DNA of 64,000 nucleotides from Prevotella scopos JCM 17725. GTDB lineage: Bacteria; Bacteroidota; Bacteroidia; Bacteroidales; Bacteroidaceae. The translations under genes were made by a program, and so were the position numbers. Below the pieces are notes generated by a model, which was not told the origin of the DNA, did no database searches, and saw only the letters and a list, made by a program, of their open reading frames with translations. Positions 51,546 through 60,743 of the stretch are shown here, piece after piece. Each line of letters starts with the position of its first letter. Position 1 is the first letter of the stretch. The stretch spans positions 496,001 to 560,000 of the forward strand of contig NZ_CP072389.1 in NCBI RefSeq assembly GCF_018127785.1. Direction: 5' to 3'.

Positions 51546-54500
51546 TTACTTGCCTTTATCGGAGAGGAAAGGAGTTGGTACAATCTCATTTCTGACAACA
51601 TACCAAATATAGCCAGATACTTTCTTGTACCCCATACGCAAAAGCAGATTCATGTAACGTTGTACCTGTTCATGGTATTCATCTCGTGGCTTACCAAACT
51701 TGAAATCCACAACAATTATCTCGTTTCCATCGGTCATGACACGGTCTGGACGATGTTCATAGACCTCACAACTCTCCTTGTCATAATCAAGAATAGTGCA
51801 CTCATTAAAGAGTTTCCAACGAGAACTGAACCAATCTCTCACTTTCTCGTTGCTGAGCGCATTGGCTATCTTATTCTTCAATTCTTGAGATGTAACCTCA
51901 TCATTATAGATAACTCCCTCTTGCTCTAATTCCTTCAAGCGTGGTTCAATATCATCTTCAGTAAGAATAGTAGAGAATAGTTGGTGAAGAATATTTCCAA
52001 CCTTTATATAACGATTTTTATCTGAAGGGTCGATATCTTCACCATTGATAAAGTCATGACTCTTATTACTCTGTCGGAAGCTGACAGGGTGGGGGAAAGT
52101 TTCTATCCTCAACTTATGCGTCTCTGGCGTAAGCTCAAAAGGATTCTCAGTAGATTTTTCCTTTTCTTTTTGTTCTACACAATCTGACAATTCGCCAAAT
52201 TCGAAAGTTAAAGGTTCCTTTTCACCAGCATCATCAAGCGTTGCTCCTGGCAAACTTTTAGTAAGTTCATCAATTATTAATTGAATAATCTGTGAACGAT
52301 TCGTAGCTGTTTTATTGTCTTTTAAGCTCTTAAAAGTCTTTGAAGAGGCCTTTTTACCCGTAATAAACAGATTCTTTCCAGCACGCGTAAAGGCAACGTA
52401 AAGCAGATTCATATTATCGACTGTGTTTTGCAGATGCTCCTCTTTGTAATCATCTTCAAAGACTGTATCCATCATCTTATTGGAAAAATCAACAGGAATC
52501 AACGGCAATTCACCATAGGGTTTCTCTTTATTATCACCTGGACACCATATTGTATTACCAGATGTTTTCTCCAATACCCAATCACAGAAAGGAATAAATA
52601 CGTTGTCATACTCCAAACCTTTACTCTTATGGATGGTAAGTAAACGTATTCCATCAATCTCATCACTTTGGATGGTATTGCTTGATAGTACCTCTTCCCA
52701 TTCTTCGATGAAATCGTCAATATCTGCAGGATGGTCTCTAAGATATTCATTCAGTGTATCGTAGAAGGTACAGACGTATGCACTCTGTCCGTCGAGGCTT
52801 CCAAGATTGAAGAGTGAGTAGATTTCATCGACAAGGTCAACAAGAGACTTTCTTAATAATAACTCAAACCTTTCTACATAATCTTTTGGTAACAAAGATT
52901 TTAGTCCAACTTCATTCTCATTAACAAACAAGCCGTTATTATCCAATCCAGTCTGCAATACTTGTTGCTGATAGAGCTTAACCAATTTACTTTCAGTTAG
53001 CTTATCTTCAGGATGTATGAGAAGTTGAAGAGCGGCAATAATAACGTTGACGGCTAACGAGGCATCTAATCGGAAAGCCTCATCAGAGACAATACTAACA
53101 TCTGTCCCAAATTCATCTTGGAACTTGTCAGCAATAGGTTGGATAACATCGTTATTACGAACCAGAATGGCGATATCTCTTTGTTTATACCCACGCTCTA
53201 AAAGTCCACGGATATTATTGGTAAGTTCATTGAGGACATTCTCTCTATATTCAGACGAAACGTTTTGATTGTAGTGAATGAGTTTTATGCGTACAAAACC
53301 TTTACCATCCCTTTTCTTCGGCTTCTGCTCAATTTCTTTATAAGCCTCTATTAATTGGCTTGCACCTTCTATCTTATCGCTCTCCAACTCTTTAACAGTT
53401 TGCACAACAGCCTGCGTAAAGAAAGTATTATTAAATCGTATTATGTTCTCTTCTGAACGATAGTTTGTGTCCAGCGGTTCTATCTTTATTTGTTCGTTAG
53501 AGAAGTCATGCTCAATATTATTTAGCAATTTCCAATCACCTTGACGCCAACGATAAATACTCTGCTTTACATCACCTACAATAAGATTATGAGATTCGAT
53601 TTGAGCCATACAATTATCAAGTAACTTCCGGAAGTTATTCCATTGGATCGTACTCGTATCTTGGAATTCATCAATCATAATATGCTTCAGATAGGCTCCC
53701 ATCTTCTCAAAAACGAAAGGAGTATCTGTATCTTTCATCAATGTGCTAAGTATTGATTGTGTGTTACTTAGCATAAATCGGTTCGTGTCTTTATTTATCT
53801 CATCGACAGCCTCTGATATAGCATGTAAAAGACGAAGTTGGGAAAGATGCCTCAGTGTAAGATTGCAGGATTGATACTCTCTCCAGCATTCTTTCCGAGT
53901 CTCGTTTAATTGTTCCAAGTCTTTATGCCATGATTTCTTAATTAGCGTATCAAAATACTCTTTTTCGTCAGGTGGGCATTTTGTCAATAACCATTTATCT
54001 GGACTCTTGATACATTTTAATACATTTGCAGAAGGTCCCTCTTGAAATGGATCTTTTTTATTTTGTAATTTATTAGGAGAACCTGCATAAGTTAAGTTGT
54101 TAAGAAATGTTATTAAACCGCTAATTAAGTAAGATGTATCAATCCCAGAATCACTTATTTTCTGAAGTAATCTTCTTGATTGATCTTTTACTTTATCAGC
54201 GCTATCTTTACGTCGCTTACGCAGGTCTGTGATAAAAGTGTCAAAGAATGTAGGATTACTAAACAGTTGATCAAGATTAGCCTTATGGTCTTTATAGAAG
54301 TCCTTAAAAATATTTTTTCCAAAGTCCTTTATCTGTCCTATAACATTCCATCCCTTGTCATCTTCTATATTTTTATCGATGTAATCGCGAATCCAACTCA
54401 GAACCTCTTCTCCCTCTTCTAGACTATTAATTAACTCATCGACAGCATGTGCCTCTACTTCAGTGTCATTAAGGTCGATACGAAGATTAGCTGTGAGGTT

Positions 54501-54878
54501 TAGTTCACGAGCAAGATTACGTAATACAGATTGAAAGAAGGCATCAATCGTCTGAACTCTAAATTCATTATAATGATGGGTAAGCAATGATAAAGCTTCG
54601 GCAGCATTCTCTCGGATTGTTTGATCAGGAAACCCTGTCTTCTGTAATACTTGTTCATAATAAGCTTGAGAATCTGGAAGATTATGAGCAATGCCATACA
54701 ATTGAGATAGAATACGCGTTTTCATCTCCTGCGTTGCCTTATTAGTGAAGGTAACTGCAAGAATCTTCTTGTAATTTTGTGGATTCTTTACCACTAAAGT
54801 AATATATTCTGATGCTAGTGTAAACGTTTTACCCGAGCCGGCTGATGCTTTATAAACTGTTAATGCTTTTTCCTTCAT
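51546..54878 (-). CDS. AddA-like helicase-nuclease
   Basis: ATG at 54878 (MKEKALTVYKASAGSGKTFT) puts Walker A at residues 11-18 as in the family; the longer frame to 54941 would overlap ispE. 1110 residues. SF1A helicase motifs include FTNKATQEMKTRIL, IDEFQDTSTIQW, VGDVKQSIYRWR, LLTIHKSKGLEYDNVFIP and LLYVAFTRAGKNLF. The C-terminal RecB-like nuclease has the acidic VVDFKFGKPRDEYHEQVQRY. With the AddB-like gene it forms a two-subunit RecBCD-type complex for double-strand-break repair. It starts 19 bp after ispE. Confidence 0.88.
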   Translation of the reverse strand: MKEKALTVYKASAGSGKTFTLASEYITLVVKNPQNYKKILAVTFTNKATQEMKTRILSQLYGIAHNLPDSQAYYEQVLQKTGFPDQTIRENAAEALSLLTHHYNEFRVQTIDAFFQSVLRNLARELNLTANLRIDLNDTEVEAHAVDELINSLEEGEEVLSWIRDYIDKNIEDDKGWNVIGQIKDFGKNIFKDFYKDHKANLDQLFSNPTFFDTFITDLRKRRKDSADKVKDQSRRLLQKISDSGIDTSYLISGLITFLNNLTYAGSPNKLQNKKDPFQEGPSANVLKCIKSPDKWLLTKCPPDEKEYFDTLIKKSWHKDLEQLNETRKECWREYQSCNLTLRHLSQLRLLHAISEAVDEINKDTNRFMLSNTQSILSTLMKDTDTPFVFEKMGAYLKHIMIDEFQDTSTIQWNNFRKLLDNCMAQIESHNLIVGDVKQSIYRWRQGDWKLLNNIEHDFSNEQIKIEPLDTNYRSEENIIRFNNTFFTQAVVQTVKELESDKIEGASQLIEAYKEIEQKPKKRDGKGFVRIKLIHYNQNVSSEYRENVLNELTNNIRGLLERGYKQRDIAILVRNNDVIQPIADKFQDEFGTDVSIVSDEAFRLDASLAVNVIIAALQLLIHPEDKLTESKLVKLYQQQVLQTGLDNNGLFVNENEVGLKSLLPKDYVERFELLLRKSLVDLVDEIYSLFNLGSLDGQSAYVCTFYDTLNEYLRDHPADIDDFIEEWEEVLSSNTIQSDEIDGIRLLTIHKSKGLEYDNVFIPFCDWVLEKTSGNTIWCPGDNKEKPYGELPLIPVDFSNKMMDTVFEDDYKEEHLQNTVDNMNLLYVAFTRAGKNLFITGKKASSKTFKSLKDNKTATNRSQIIQLIIDELTKSLPGATLDDAGEKEPLTFEFGELSDCVEQKEKEKSTENPFELTPETHKLRIETFPHPVSFRQSNKSHDFINGEDIDPSDKNRYIKVGNILHQLFSTILTEDDIEPRLKELEQEGVIYNDEVTSQELKNKIANALSNEKVRDWFSSRWKLFNECTILDYDKESCEVYEHRPDRVMTDGNEIIVVDFKFGKPRDEYHEQVQRYMNLLLRMGYKKVSGYIWYVVRNEIVPTPFLSDKGK

Positions 54879-54897
54879 GAATGAATAGAGTTTTATA

Positions 54898-55737
54898 TTA
54901 TAGTCTGACGCAATAAGTGAACATATCTGGGAAAAGGTCATCTAGGTTCTTTGGTTTCTGACCAAAGATACCAAAGATAGTACTACCACTTCCTGACATC
55001 TGTGCATATAAAGCCCCATTTTTATACAATTTTTCCTTAATCGTAGCCAATATTGGGTGAATCGCAAAGATTGTCTGTTCAAAATCGTTCGTCAACTCTG
55101 TGCGCCATGTATCAATCGGTTGGCGAACAATATCACGGCAGTTCTTTACAGGTTTCTTAGGAGTAATACCTGCAAAAGCCTCAGCTGTTGAGACTGCAAC
55201 ATCAGGTTTTACAAGAGCAAGATAATATCCTTCTAAATTATTCTCATCATTGTCAACAGGGGCAAGAATCTCTCCGATACCCGTTGCATAAGCGGTCTCC
55301 GAACGAATAAAGAAGGCACAATCAGCACCCAGCTGAGCTGCATAACGTTCCATCTCTGCATTACCCATATTCAAACGAAAACGTTCGTCAAGTAGTCGAA
55401 TCATATAAGCTGCATCTGCAGAACCTCCGCCAAGACCAGCTTGCATCGGGATACGCTTAACAAGATGTGCATGAAGACGTGGAAGTTTATAGTCTTGAGC
55501 AAGAAGATGATAAGCCTTTACAACTAAATTTTTACGTTCATCACATTCTACAGCATTGCCGGTCACTTTTAGGTCAATAGGAGTAGGAGAGGGAAACTCG
55601 TTGTCCATTTTTTTTATCTCTAACGCATCACATAATGGTACAGGATAAAATACTGTCTCAAGCTCATGATAGCCATCTGGACGTTTGGCAACGATGTTCA
55701 ATCCAAGGTTGATTTTACAGCAAGGAAAGGTAATCAT
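54898..55737 (-). CDS. ispE: 4-diphosphocytidyl-2-C-methyl-D-erythritol kinase
   Basis: 279 residues, a GHMP kinase of the MEP isoprenoid pathway. The N-terminal CCKINLGLNIVAKRPDGYHE and the ATP-binding loop MQAGLGGGSADAAYMIRLL are diagnostic; the third GHMP motif is QMSGSGSTIFGIF near the C end. Length is normal. It is the first gene of the ispE-addA-addB-like operon. Box at 55770-55777. Confidence 0.94.
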   Translation of the reverse strand: MITFPCCKINLGLNIVAKRPDGYHELETVFYPVPLCDALEIKKMDNEFPSPTPIDLKVTGNAVECDERKNLVVKAYHLLAQDYKLPRLHAHLVKRIPMQAGLGGGSADAAYMIRLLDERFRLNMGNAEMERYAAQLGADCAFFIRSETAYATGIGEILAPVDNDENNLEGYYLALVKPDVAVSTAEAFAGITPKKPVKNCRDIVRQPIDTWRTELTNDFEQTIFAIHPILATIKEKLYKNGALYAQMSGSGSTIFGIFGQKPKNLDDLFPDMFTYCVRL

Positions 55738-55769
55738 AGTCTGGAAATATAATTTAAAGATTCTATCTG

Positions 55770-55777
55770 CAAAGATA
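55770..55777 (-). promoter_or_regulatory. -7 box for the ispE operon
   Basis: The minus strand reads TATCTTTG followed by CAG, 33 bp upstream of the start at 55737. Confidence 0.6.
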
Positions 55778-55820
55778 ATAAAAGGTAAGGAGATTGATGT
55801 TAGAAATGGAATATTTTTTG

Positions 55821-55828
55821 TAATTTTG
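55821..55828 (+). promoter_or_regulatory. -7 box for dnaB
   Basis: TAATTTTG followed by CC, only 7 bp before the ATG at 55836, so the transcript would have a very short leader; divergent from the ispE box. Confidence 0.55.
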
Positions 55829-55835
55829 CCAACGT

Positions 55836-57356
55836 ATGTCAGAAAGAAGTAATAACAATAAAAGTAGTCGTAGGACCAAGCAAGCTCCTATCGATACATC
55901 ATTTGGTCATCTTCAACCACAGGCAACTGATATTGAGAAAGTTGTCTTAGGTGCACTAATGATTGATAAGGATGCCTTCACAGTAGTTTCGGAAATCATC
56001 AAACCAGAAACATTCTATGAATCCCGACATGAAAAGATTTATGAAGCTATCCAGTCCTTAAATTTACAGCAGAAGCCTGTAGATATTATGACTGTGGTGG
56101 AGGAACTCCGTCATAAGGGAACACTCGAAGATGTTGGTGGCCCGGCTTATGTTGTGGAACTAAGTTCAAATGTTGCTTCTTCTGCACATATAGAATATCA
56201 TGCACATATCCTTGCACAGAAATTCTTAGCACGACAACTGATACAGTTTGCATCCATGGTTGAGACTGATGCCTTCGATGAAACCGTGGATGTTGACGAG
56301 TTAATGCAGAAAGCTGAGGGTGCTCTGTTTGAGATTTCTCAAAAGAACATGCTTCAAGACTATGTGCAGATTGACTCGGTTGTTGAGCAAGCGCACCAAC
56401 TGCTTCTCAAAGCAGCCAATAATAAAGGTAGCTTAACAGGTGTTCCTAGTGGTTTCCATGACTTGGATAAGATTACTGCTGGTTGGCAGGCATCCGACTT
56501 GATAATTATCGCTGGACGTCCAGCCATGGGTAAGACTTCTTTCGCGTTAAGTATTGCAAAGAATATTGCCATAGATTATCGTAAACCGATAGCCTTCTTC
56601 TCACTTGAGATGAACAATGTCCAGCTTGTCAATCGTTTAATTTCAAACGTTTGTTCTGTACCAGGTAATAAGATTCTTAATGGTCAGCTTACACCTGATG
56701 AGTGGGAGCGTTTCGACTCAAATATTCGAAAGATGCAAGGCGCACCTATCTATATTGATGACACGCCAGGTCTTTCAATTTTTGAGCTTCGAACAAAGGC
56801 ACGTCGTTTGGTTCGTGAACATAACATTGAGGTATTAATGATTGACTACTTGCAGTTGATGAATGCCAATGGTATGCGTTTCAATAGTCGTCAAGAAGAG
56901 GTTTCTACTATTAGCCGCTCTTTGAAGGGACTTGCAAAAGAGTTGAACATCCCAATTTTGGCTCTCTCACAGTTAAGTCGTGCGGTTGAACAGCGTGATC
57001 CACGTGAAGGTAAACGCCCACAATTAAGTGACTTGCGTGAGTCTGGTGCCATCGAGCAAGATGCCGATATGGTACTCTTTGTGCACCGACCAGAGTATTA
57101 TCATATTTTACAGGATGACAAAGGAAACGACCTCCATGGTATGGCACAGATTATTATAGCAAAACACCGTAAGGGTGCAACGGGTGACGTACTACTTAAT
57201 TTCCGAGGCGAATATACTCGTTTTGCAAATCCAGAAGATGTTGACTTTGCTGCTCCTTTGCCAAATGACCCATTAGGCGGAGAGATTATTGGTAGTAAGA
57301 TGAATAATGACCCATTACCACCATACCCATCTCCAGACACAATGGTACCATTCTAG
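55836..57356 (+). CDS. dnaB: Replicative DNA helicase DnaB
   Basis: 506 residues. The N-terminal domain (about 22-125, EKVVLGALMIDKDAFTVV) binds primase. The RecA-like ATPase has Walker A GRPAMGKTSF (about 230), SLEMNNVQLVNRLI, Walker B MIDYLQLM, and IPILALSQLSRAVEQR with LSDLRESGAIEQDADMVLF. This is the standard full-length DnaB. No intein and no frameshift. The long hairpin at 57401-57457 follows it. Confidence 0.95.
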   Translation: MSERSNNNKSSRRTKQAPIDTSFGHLQPQATDIEKVVLGALMIDKDAFTVVSEIIKPETFYESRHEKIYEAIQSLNLQQKPVDIMTVVEELRHKGTLEDVGGPAYVVELSSNVASSAHIEYHAHILAQKFLARQLIQFASMVETDAFDETVDVDELMQKAEGALFEISQKNMLQDYVQIDSVVEQAHQLLLKAANNKGSLTGVPSGFHDLDKITAGWQASDLIIIAGRPAMGKTSFALSIAKNIAIDYRKPIAFFSLEMNNVQLVNRLISNVCSVPGNKILNGQLTPDEWERFDSNIRKMQGAPIYIDDTPGLSIFELRTKARRLVREHNIEVLMIDYLQLMNANGMRFNSRQEEVSTISRSLKGLAKELNIPILALSQLSRAVEQRDPREGKRPQLSDLRESGAIEQDADMVLFVHRPEYYHILQDDKGNDLHGMAQIIIAKHRKGATGDVLLNFRGEYTRFANPEDVDFAAPLPNDPLGGEIIGSKMNNDPLPPYPSPDTMVPF

Positions 57357-57400
57357 GCAATACGAAAATCTTATTTCAAAACGCATAAGAGCTAATTAAA

Positions 57401-57457
57401 AAAGGGTGTTCTTATGGATCTTAAAGTACATATGCAAGATCCATAAAGAAGACCTTT
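57401..57457 (+). terminator. Long hairpin after dnaB
   Basis: AAAGGGTGTTCTTATGGATC (and TT) pairs with AAGATCCATAAAGAAGACCT (and TT) across a short loop: about 20 bp of stem with a few mismatches, 45 bp after the dnaB stop. Confidence 0.6.
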
Positions 57458-57629
57458 CTTGTTGTGAAATTTTATCTGTCAACGAGTTAGAATGGGTTTT
57501 AGTAGGGAAAGGGCATGGGGATAGACACATAAAAGGTTTATGATGAAAAGCACTTTTTAATTTTGGATACAATGATTCGCAAATAAGATTGATATTATTG
57601 CATAAAATACGAGATTATTTTTATTTTAA

Positions 57630-57714
57630 GTTGCTGTCATTTTTGATATTTAATGCATCTTGCTGAAATATAACGAGTTAAGAACTTATCATAAATGACA
57701 GAAGTGACGGGAAC
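57630..57714 (+). repeat. TTTGCTGTCA inverted-end dispersed element, copy 3
   Basis: 85 bp starting GTTGCTGTCATTTTTGATAT and ending AATGACAGAAGTGACGGGAA. The right end has diverged (GACGGG for GACAGC). Centre TCTTGCTGAAATA is shared with copy 2. Confidence 0.7.
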
Positions 57715-57914
57715 TAAGATTTATGAATTATCTGACAAAACGAAATCGGCTAATTGTTATGACTTCTTCTCTTTCTTAATATGAAGTGATGAACGCAAAT
57801 CTCCCAATGTCATTTGGCACACAGAGAAAAGAAGGAATGGTTTAAAGGCTCTTGTTAATTACATGTTTGTGAATGTTTACCATCATTAGCTGTTGTAATG
57901 TGATCCTTAACGTT

Positions 57915-57991
57915 TGGTGCGGGTGCTTAACACGTTTGGTGCGGGTGCTTAACACATGTGGTGCGGAAGGTATGCACCACATGTGCGAAGA
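57915..57991 (+). repeat. 22-bp-unit GTGCGGG array, copy C
   Basis: Two 22-bp units TGGTGCGGGTGCTTAACAC plus 3 bases, a 23-bp unit with GGTATGCACCACA, and TGTGCGAAGAG. In this copy the palindrome is GTGCTTAACAC. Confidence 0.8.
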
Positions 57992-58363
57992 GTTGAAATC
58001 ATTGCGATATATGAATAACCGGGATTGTTTTGTGAGTAAAACGTTGTAAAACAAAGGTAAACTTGAACGTTTGTTTGGTAGTTTGAAGAGAAGGAAATGT
58101 TCATGCTAAACTATGCAAATACTGAAAGTGTTAGCGTAATAATAAACTTGTATAATAAGTCAAATCGTAACCATTTCTCCACACGAAATGGAACAGAACC
58201 ATAAAAATACTCGTTATTGTACCATAATTTGCTATCACACTTTTGTACATCATAATACAGTGCAATAATTGATTTACCGCAATATAGAACAAACTTAAGG
58301 ATAAAAAGATTAAAAATAAAGAACTTTTGTTCTTATAAATTTGCGAATTTGGGATATAATCTA

Positions 58364-58371
58364 TAATTTTG
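58364..58371 (+). promoter_or_regulatory. -7 box for the TetR/fabG pair
   Basis: TAATTTTG followed by CAC, 49 bp upstream of ATG at 58421. It overlaps the upstream extension of the frame, supporting the later start. Confidence 0.55.
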
Positions 58372-58420
58372 CACATGAGATTTGCGATGTGCAAATTATG
58401 AAATAGATAAATACAATGGT

Positions 58421-59014
58421 ATGTCAATATCAAAGACTAGACAAAAGCTTGTTGATGTAGCACGCCAACTTTTTGCTAAAAATGGCATTGCAAACACAAC
58501 GATGAATGACATTGCTAAGGCATCAGGCAAAGGAAGACGTACACTCTATACTTACTTTAAGAGTAAGGATGATGTGTATTATGCTGTTATTGAGTCTGAG
58601 CTTGAACGCCTATCGGACAAGTTGGACGAAGTAGCTGCAAAGAATATAAGCCCTCAAAATAAAATCATTGAACTTATTTACACGCATCTTAGTATGATTA
58701 AAGAAACGGTTATGCGTAATGGTAATCTACGTGCGGAGTTCTTTAGAAATATTTGGATGGTAGAGAAAGCACGTAAGAACTTTGATGAGGACGAAATAGA
58801 ACTCTTCCGCAAGGTTTATTCGGATGCTAAAGAAGATGGAGAATTTGATATTGAGAATATTGAACTTGTAGCTGACATCACACACTATTGTATTAAAGGA
58901 CTTGAAGTTCCGTTCATCTATGGTCGTTTAGGTCATGGACTTACGGAGGAGTCTTCACGTCCACTTGTCGCTAAAGTTGTATATGGTGCATTAGGAAAGA
59001 ACGGACTAAAATAA
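58421..59014 (+). CDS. TetR/AcrR family transcriptional regulator
   Basis: 197 residues from ATG at 58421 (MSISKTRQKLVDVARQLFAK). The N-terminal helix-turn-helix (about 1-55, GIANTTMNDIAKASGKGRRT then LYTYFKSKDDVYYAVI) is classical TetR. The C-terminal ligand domain (about 75-190) is not assignable. Directly upstream of fabG (78 bp), same strand, so it may regulate fatty-acid synthesis or itself, by analogy with FabT/FadR-like TetR proteins; the effector is unknown. No palindromic operator could be supported. Confidence 0.88.
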   Translation: MSISKTRQKLVDVARQLFAKNGIANTTMNDIAKASGKGRRTLYTYFKSKDDVYYAVIESELERLSDKLDEVAAKNISPQNKIIELIYTHLSMIKETVMRNGNLRAEFFRNIWMVEKARKNFDEDEIELFRKVYSDAKEDGEFDIENIELVADITHYCIKGLEVPFIYGRLGHGLTEESSRPLVAKVVYGALGKNGLK

Positions 59015-59092
59015 AAATATTTATGATGTTTTTTAATATAGCGAACTCGTTTATTCTTAAACTTATAAACTAACAATATAAATCAAAACAAT

Positions 59093-59839
59093 ATGAAATT
59101 ATTGGAAGGTAAGACAGCTCTGATTACAGGTGCTGCACGTGGTATTGGTAAGGCAATTGCATTGAAGTTTGCAGAGGAGGGTGCAAACGTTGCATTCACC
59201 GACCTCGTTATCGACGAGAATGGTAAAGCTACAGAAGCAGAGATTGCTGCTTATGGTGTAAAAGCAAAAGGATACGCAAGTAATGCTGCAGACTTCACAC
59301 AGTCTGAAGAAGTTGTAAAACTCGTTAAGGAAGAATTTGGTTCTATTGACATTCTTATTAACAATGCAGGTATTACCAAAGATGGTCTTATGCTTCGTAT
59401 GACTGAGCAGCAGTGGGATGCTGTTATCGCAGTAAACCTCAAGAGTGCATTCAACTTCATTCATGCATGTGTACCAGTAATGATGCGTCAGCGTAGTGGT
59501 AGCATCATCAATATGGCAAGTGTTGTTGGTGTTCATGGTAATGCTGGTCAGGCTAACTATGCAGCTTCAAAGGCTGGTATGATTGCTTTGGCTAAGAGTG
59601 TTGCGCAGGAGATGGGACCTAAGGGTATTCGTGCAAATGCTATTGCTCCAGGTTTTATCGACACAGCAATGACACAGGCTTTGAATAATGATATCCGTAA
59701 GGAATGGATTTCAAAGATTCCTCTTCGTCGTGGTGGTACAGTTGAGGATATCGCAAATACGGCTGTTTACCTTGGCTCTGAGCTGTCAAGCTACGTTACA
59801 GGTCAGGTTCTTCAGGTTGATGGTGGTATGAATATGTAA
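59093..59839 (+). CDS. fabG: 3-oxoacyl-ACP reductase
   Basis: 248 residues, normal FabG. It reduces 3-oxoacyl-ACP with NADPH in each round of fatty-acid elongation. TGAARGIGKAIA (cofactor), NNAGITKDGLMLRMTEQQWD (the FabG-typical loop), the catalytic serine in INMASVVGVHGN and YAASKAGM (Tyr, Lys), and the final VTGQVLQVDGGMNM are all present. It has optimised codon use. It follows the TetR regulator. Confidence 0.93.
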   Translation: MKLLEGKTALITGAARGIGKAIALKFAEEGANVAFTDLVIDENGKATEAEIAAYGVKAKGYASNAADFTQSEEVVKLVKEEFGSIDILINNAGITKDGLMLRMTEQQWDAVIAVNLKSAFNFIHACVPVMMRQRSGSIINMASVVGVHGNAGQANYAASKAGMIALAKSVAQEMGPKGIRANAIAPGFIDTAMTQALNNDIRKEWISKIPLRRGGTVEDIANTAVYLGSELSSYVTGQVLQVDGGMNM

Positions 59840-59845
59840 TGTTTT

Positions 59846-59886
59846 TCTCTCCCTCCTCATAATATAACTACAGGGGAGGGAGGGAT
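59846..59886 (+). terminator. GC-rich hairpin after fabG
   Basis: TCTCTCCCTCCTC pairs with GGGGAGGGAGGGA around a 14-nt AT loop, 7 bp after the stop. No long T tract. Confidence 0.55.
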
Positions 59887-60037
59887 AAAGTAATTAGCTT
59901 TTATGATTTTAAGAAGAGTAGGGGAGTATTATTTCTAAATTACTCATCCTTTAATTTGAGAATCATATAAGTGGGGTCTTATTATTGTTAATACTGATAA
60001 TCTTTTATTTTAGCGGCACATTTAGGCATTTCTTACT

Positions 60038-60709
60038 ATGGAAGTACTTTACGAAGATAACCACATCATCATTGTTTACAAAGAAGCAGGTGAAATTGTT
60101 CAAGGTGATAAAACAGGTGACGAACCTTTATCTGAGATTGTAAAACAATGGATAAAGGAGAAACATCAGAAACCAGGCAACGTGTTTCTCGGGGTTGTAC
60201 ACAGGCTTGATCGCCCTGTGGCAGGTTTGGTTGTCTTTGCAAAGACGTCAAAAGCACTCACGCGACTTAATAATATGTTCCGCAATGGTGAAATACACAA
60301 AACGTATTGGGCTATCGTAACACGTCCGCCTTTTGAACCAGAGGCCACACTTACCGATTGGCTTGTACGTAACGAACGACAGAATAAGAGTTACGCTTAT
60401 AACCATCAGGTGCCAACCTCTAAGAAATCGATATTACATTATAAGGTAATTAACCAGTCAGACCGTTACACATTATTAGAAATAAACTTAATGACGGGTC
60501 GTCATCATCAGATTCGTTGCCAACTATCAAACATGGACTGTCCTATAAAAGGTGATCTAAAATATGGTGCTCCACGTTCTAATCTAGATGGCAGTATCTG
60601 TTTGTTGAGCCATCGTGTTGAGTTTATTCATCCAGTTTCGAAAGAGAAAATCTGTATAGAATCGCCATTGCCAAAGGATAATCTTTGGCAAACTATTGGC
60701 AAATTCTAA
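60038..60709 (+). CDS. RluD-like RNA pseudouridine synthase
   Basis: 223 residues, RsuA/RluA family without an S4 domain. It isomerises specific uridines in rRNA or tRNA. The catalytic region is VVHRLDRPVAGLVVFAKTSK with the essential Asp, followed by KTYWAIVTRPP, LLEINLMTGRHHQIRCQLS and GDLKYGAPR, typical of this family. Short bacterial members without S4 are common; the target site is unknown. Confidence 0.9.
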   Translation: MEVLYEDNHIIIVYKEAGEIVQGDKTGDEPLSEIVKQWIKEKHQKPGNVFLGVVHRLDRPVAGLVVFAKTSKALTRLNNMFRNGEIHKTYWAIVTRPPFEPEATLTDWLVRNERQNKSYAYNHQVPTSKKSILHYKVINQSDRYTLLEINLMTGRHHQIRCQLSNMDCPIKGDLKYGAPRSNLDGSICLLSHRVEFIHPVSKEKICIESPLPKDNLWQTIGKF

Positions 60710-60743
60710 ACATATTTTCGGTTATAAGTGAAAGAATCCCTTC

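Larger units (their letters stand above)
57357..58363. other. Gene-free stretch with a hairpin and two dispersed repeats
   Basis: About 1 kb without a credible gene. It holds the dnaB hairpin (57401-57457), the TTTGCTGTCA-type element (57630-57714) and the GTGCGGG array (57915-57991), in the same order as at 29421-29992. The remainder is AT-rich. Confidence 0.7.

Noticed and set aside
54879..54941. Longer N terminus for the AddA-like protein
   Set aside because: It would overlap ispE by 44 bp and adds residues before the Walker A start that the family lacks.
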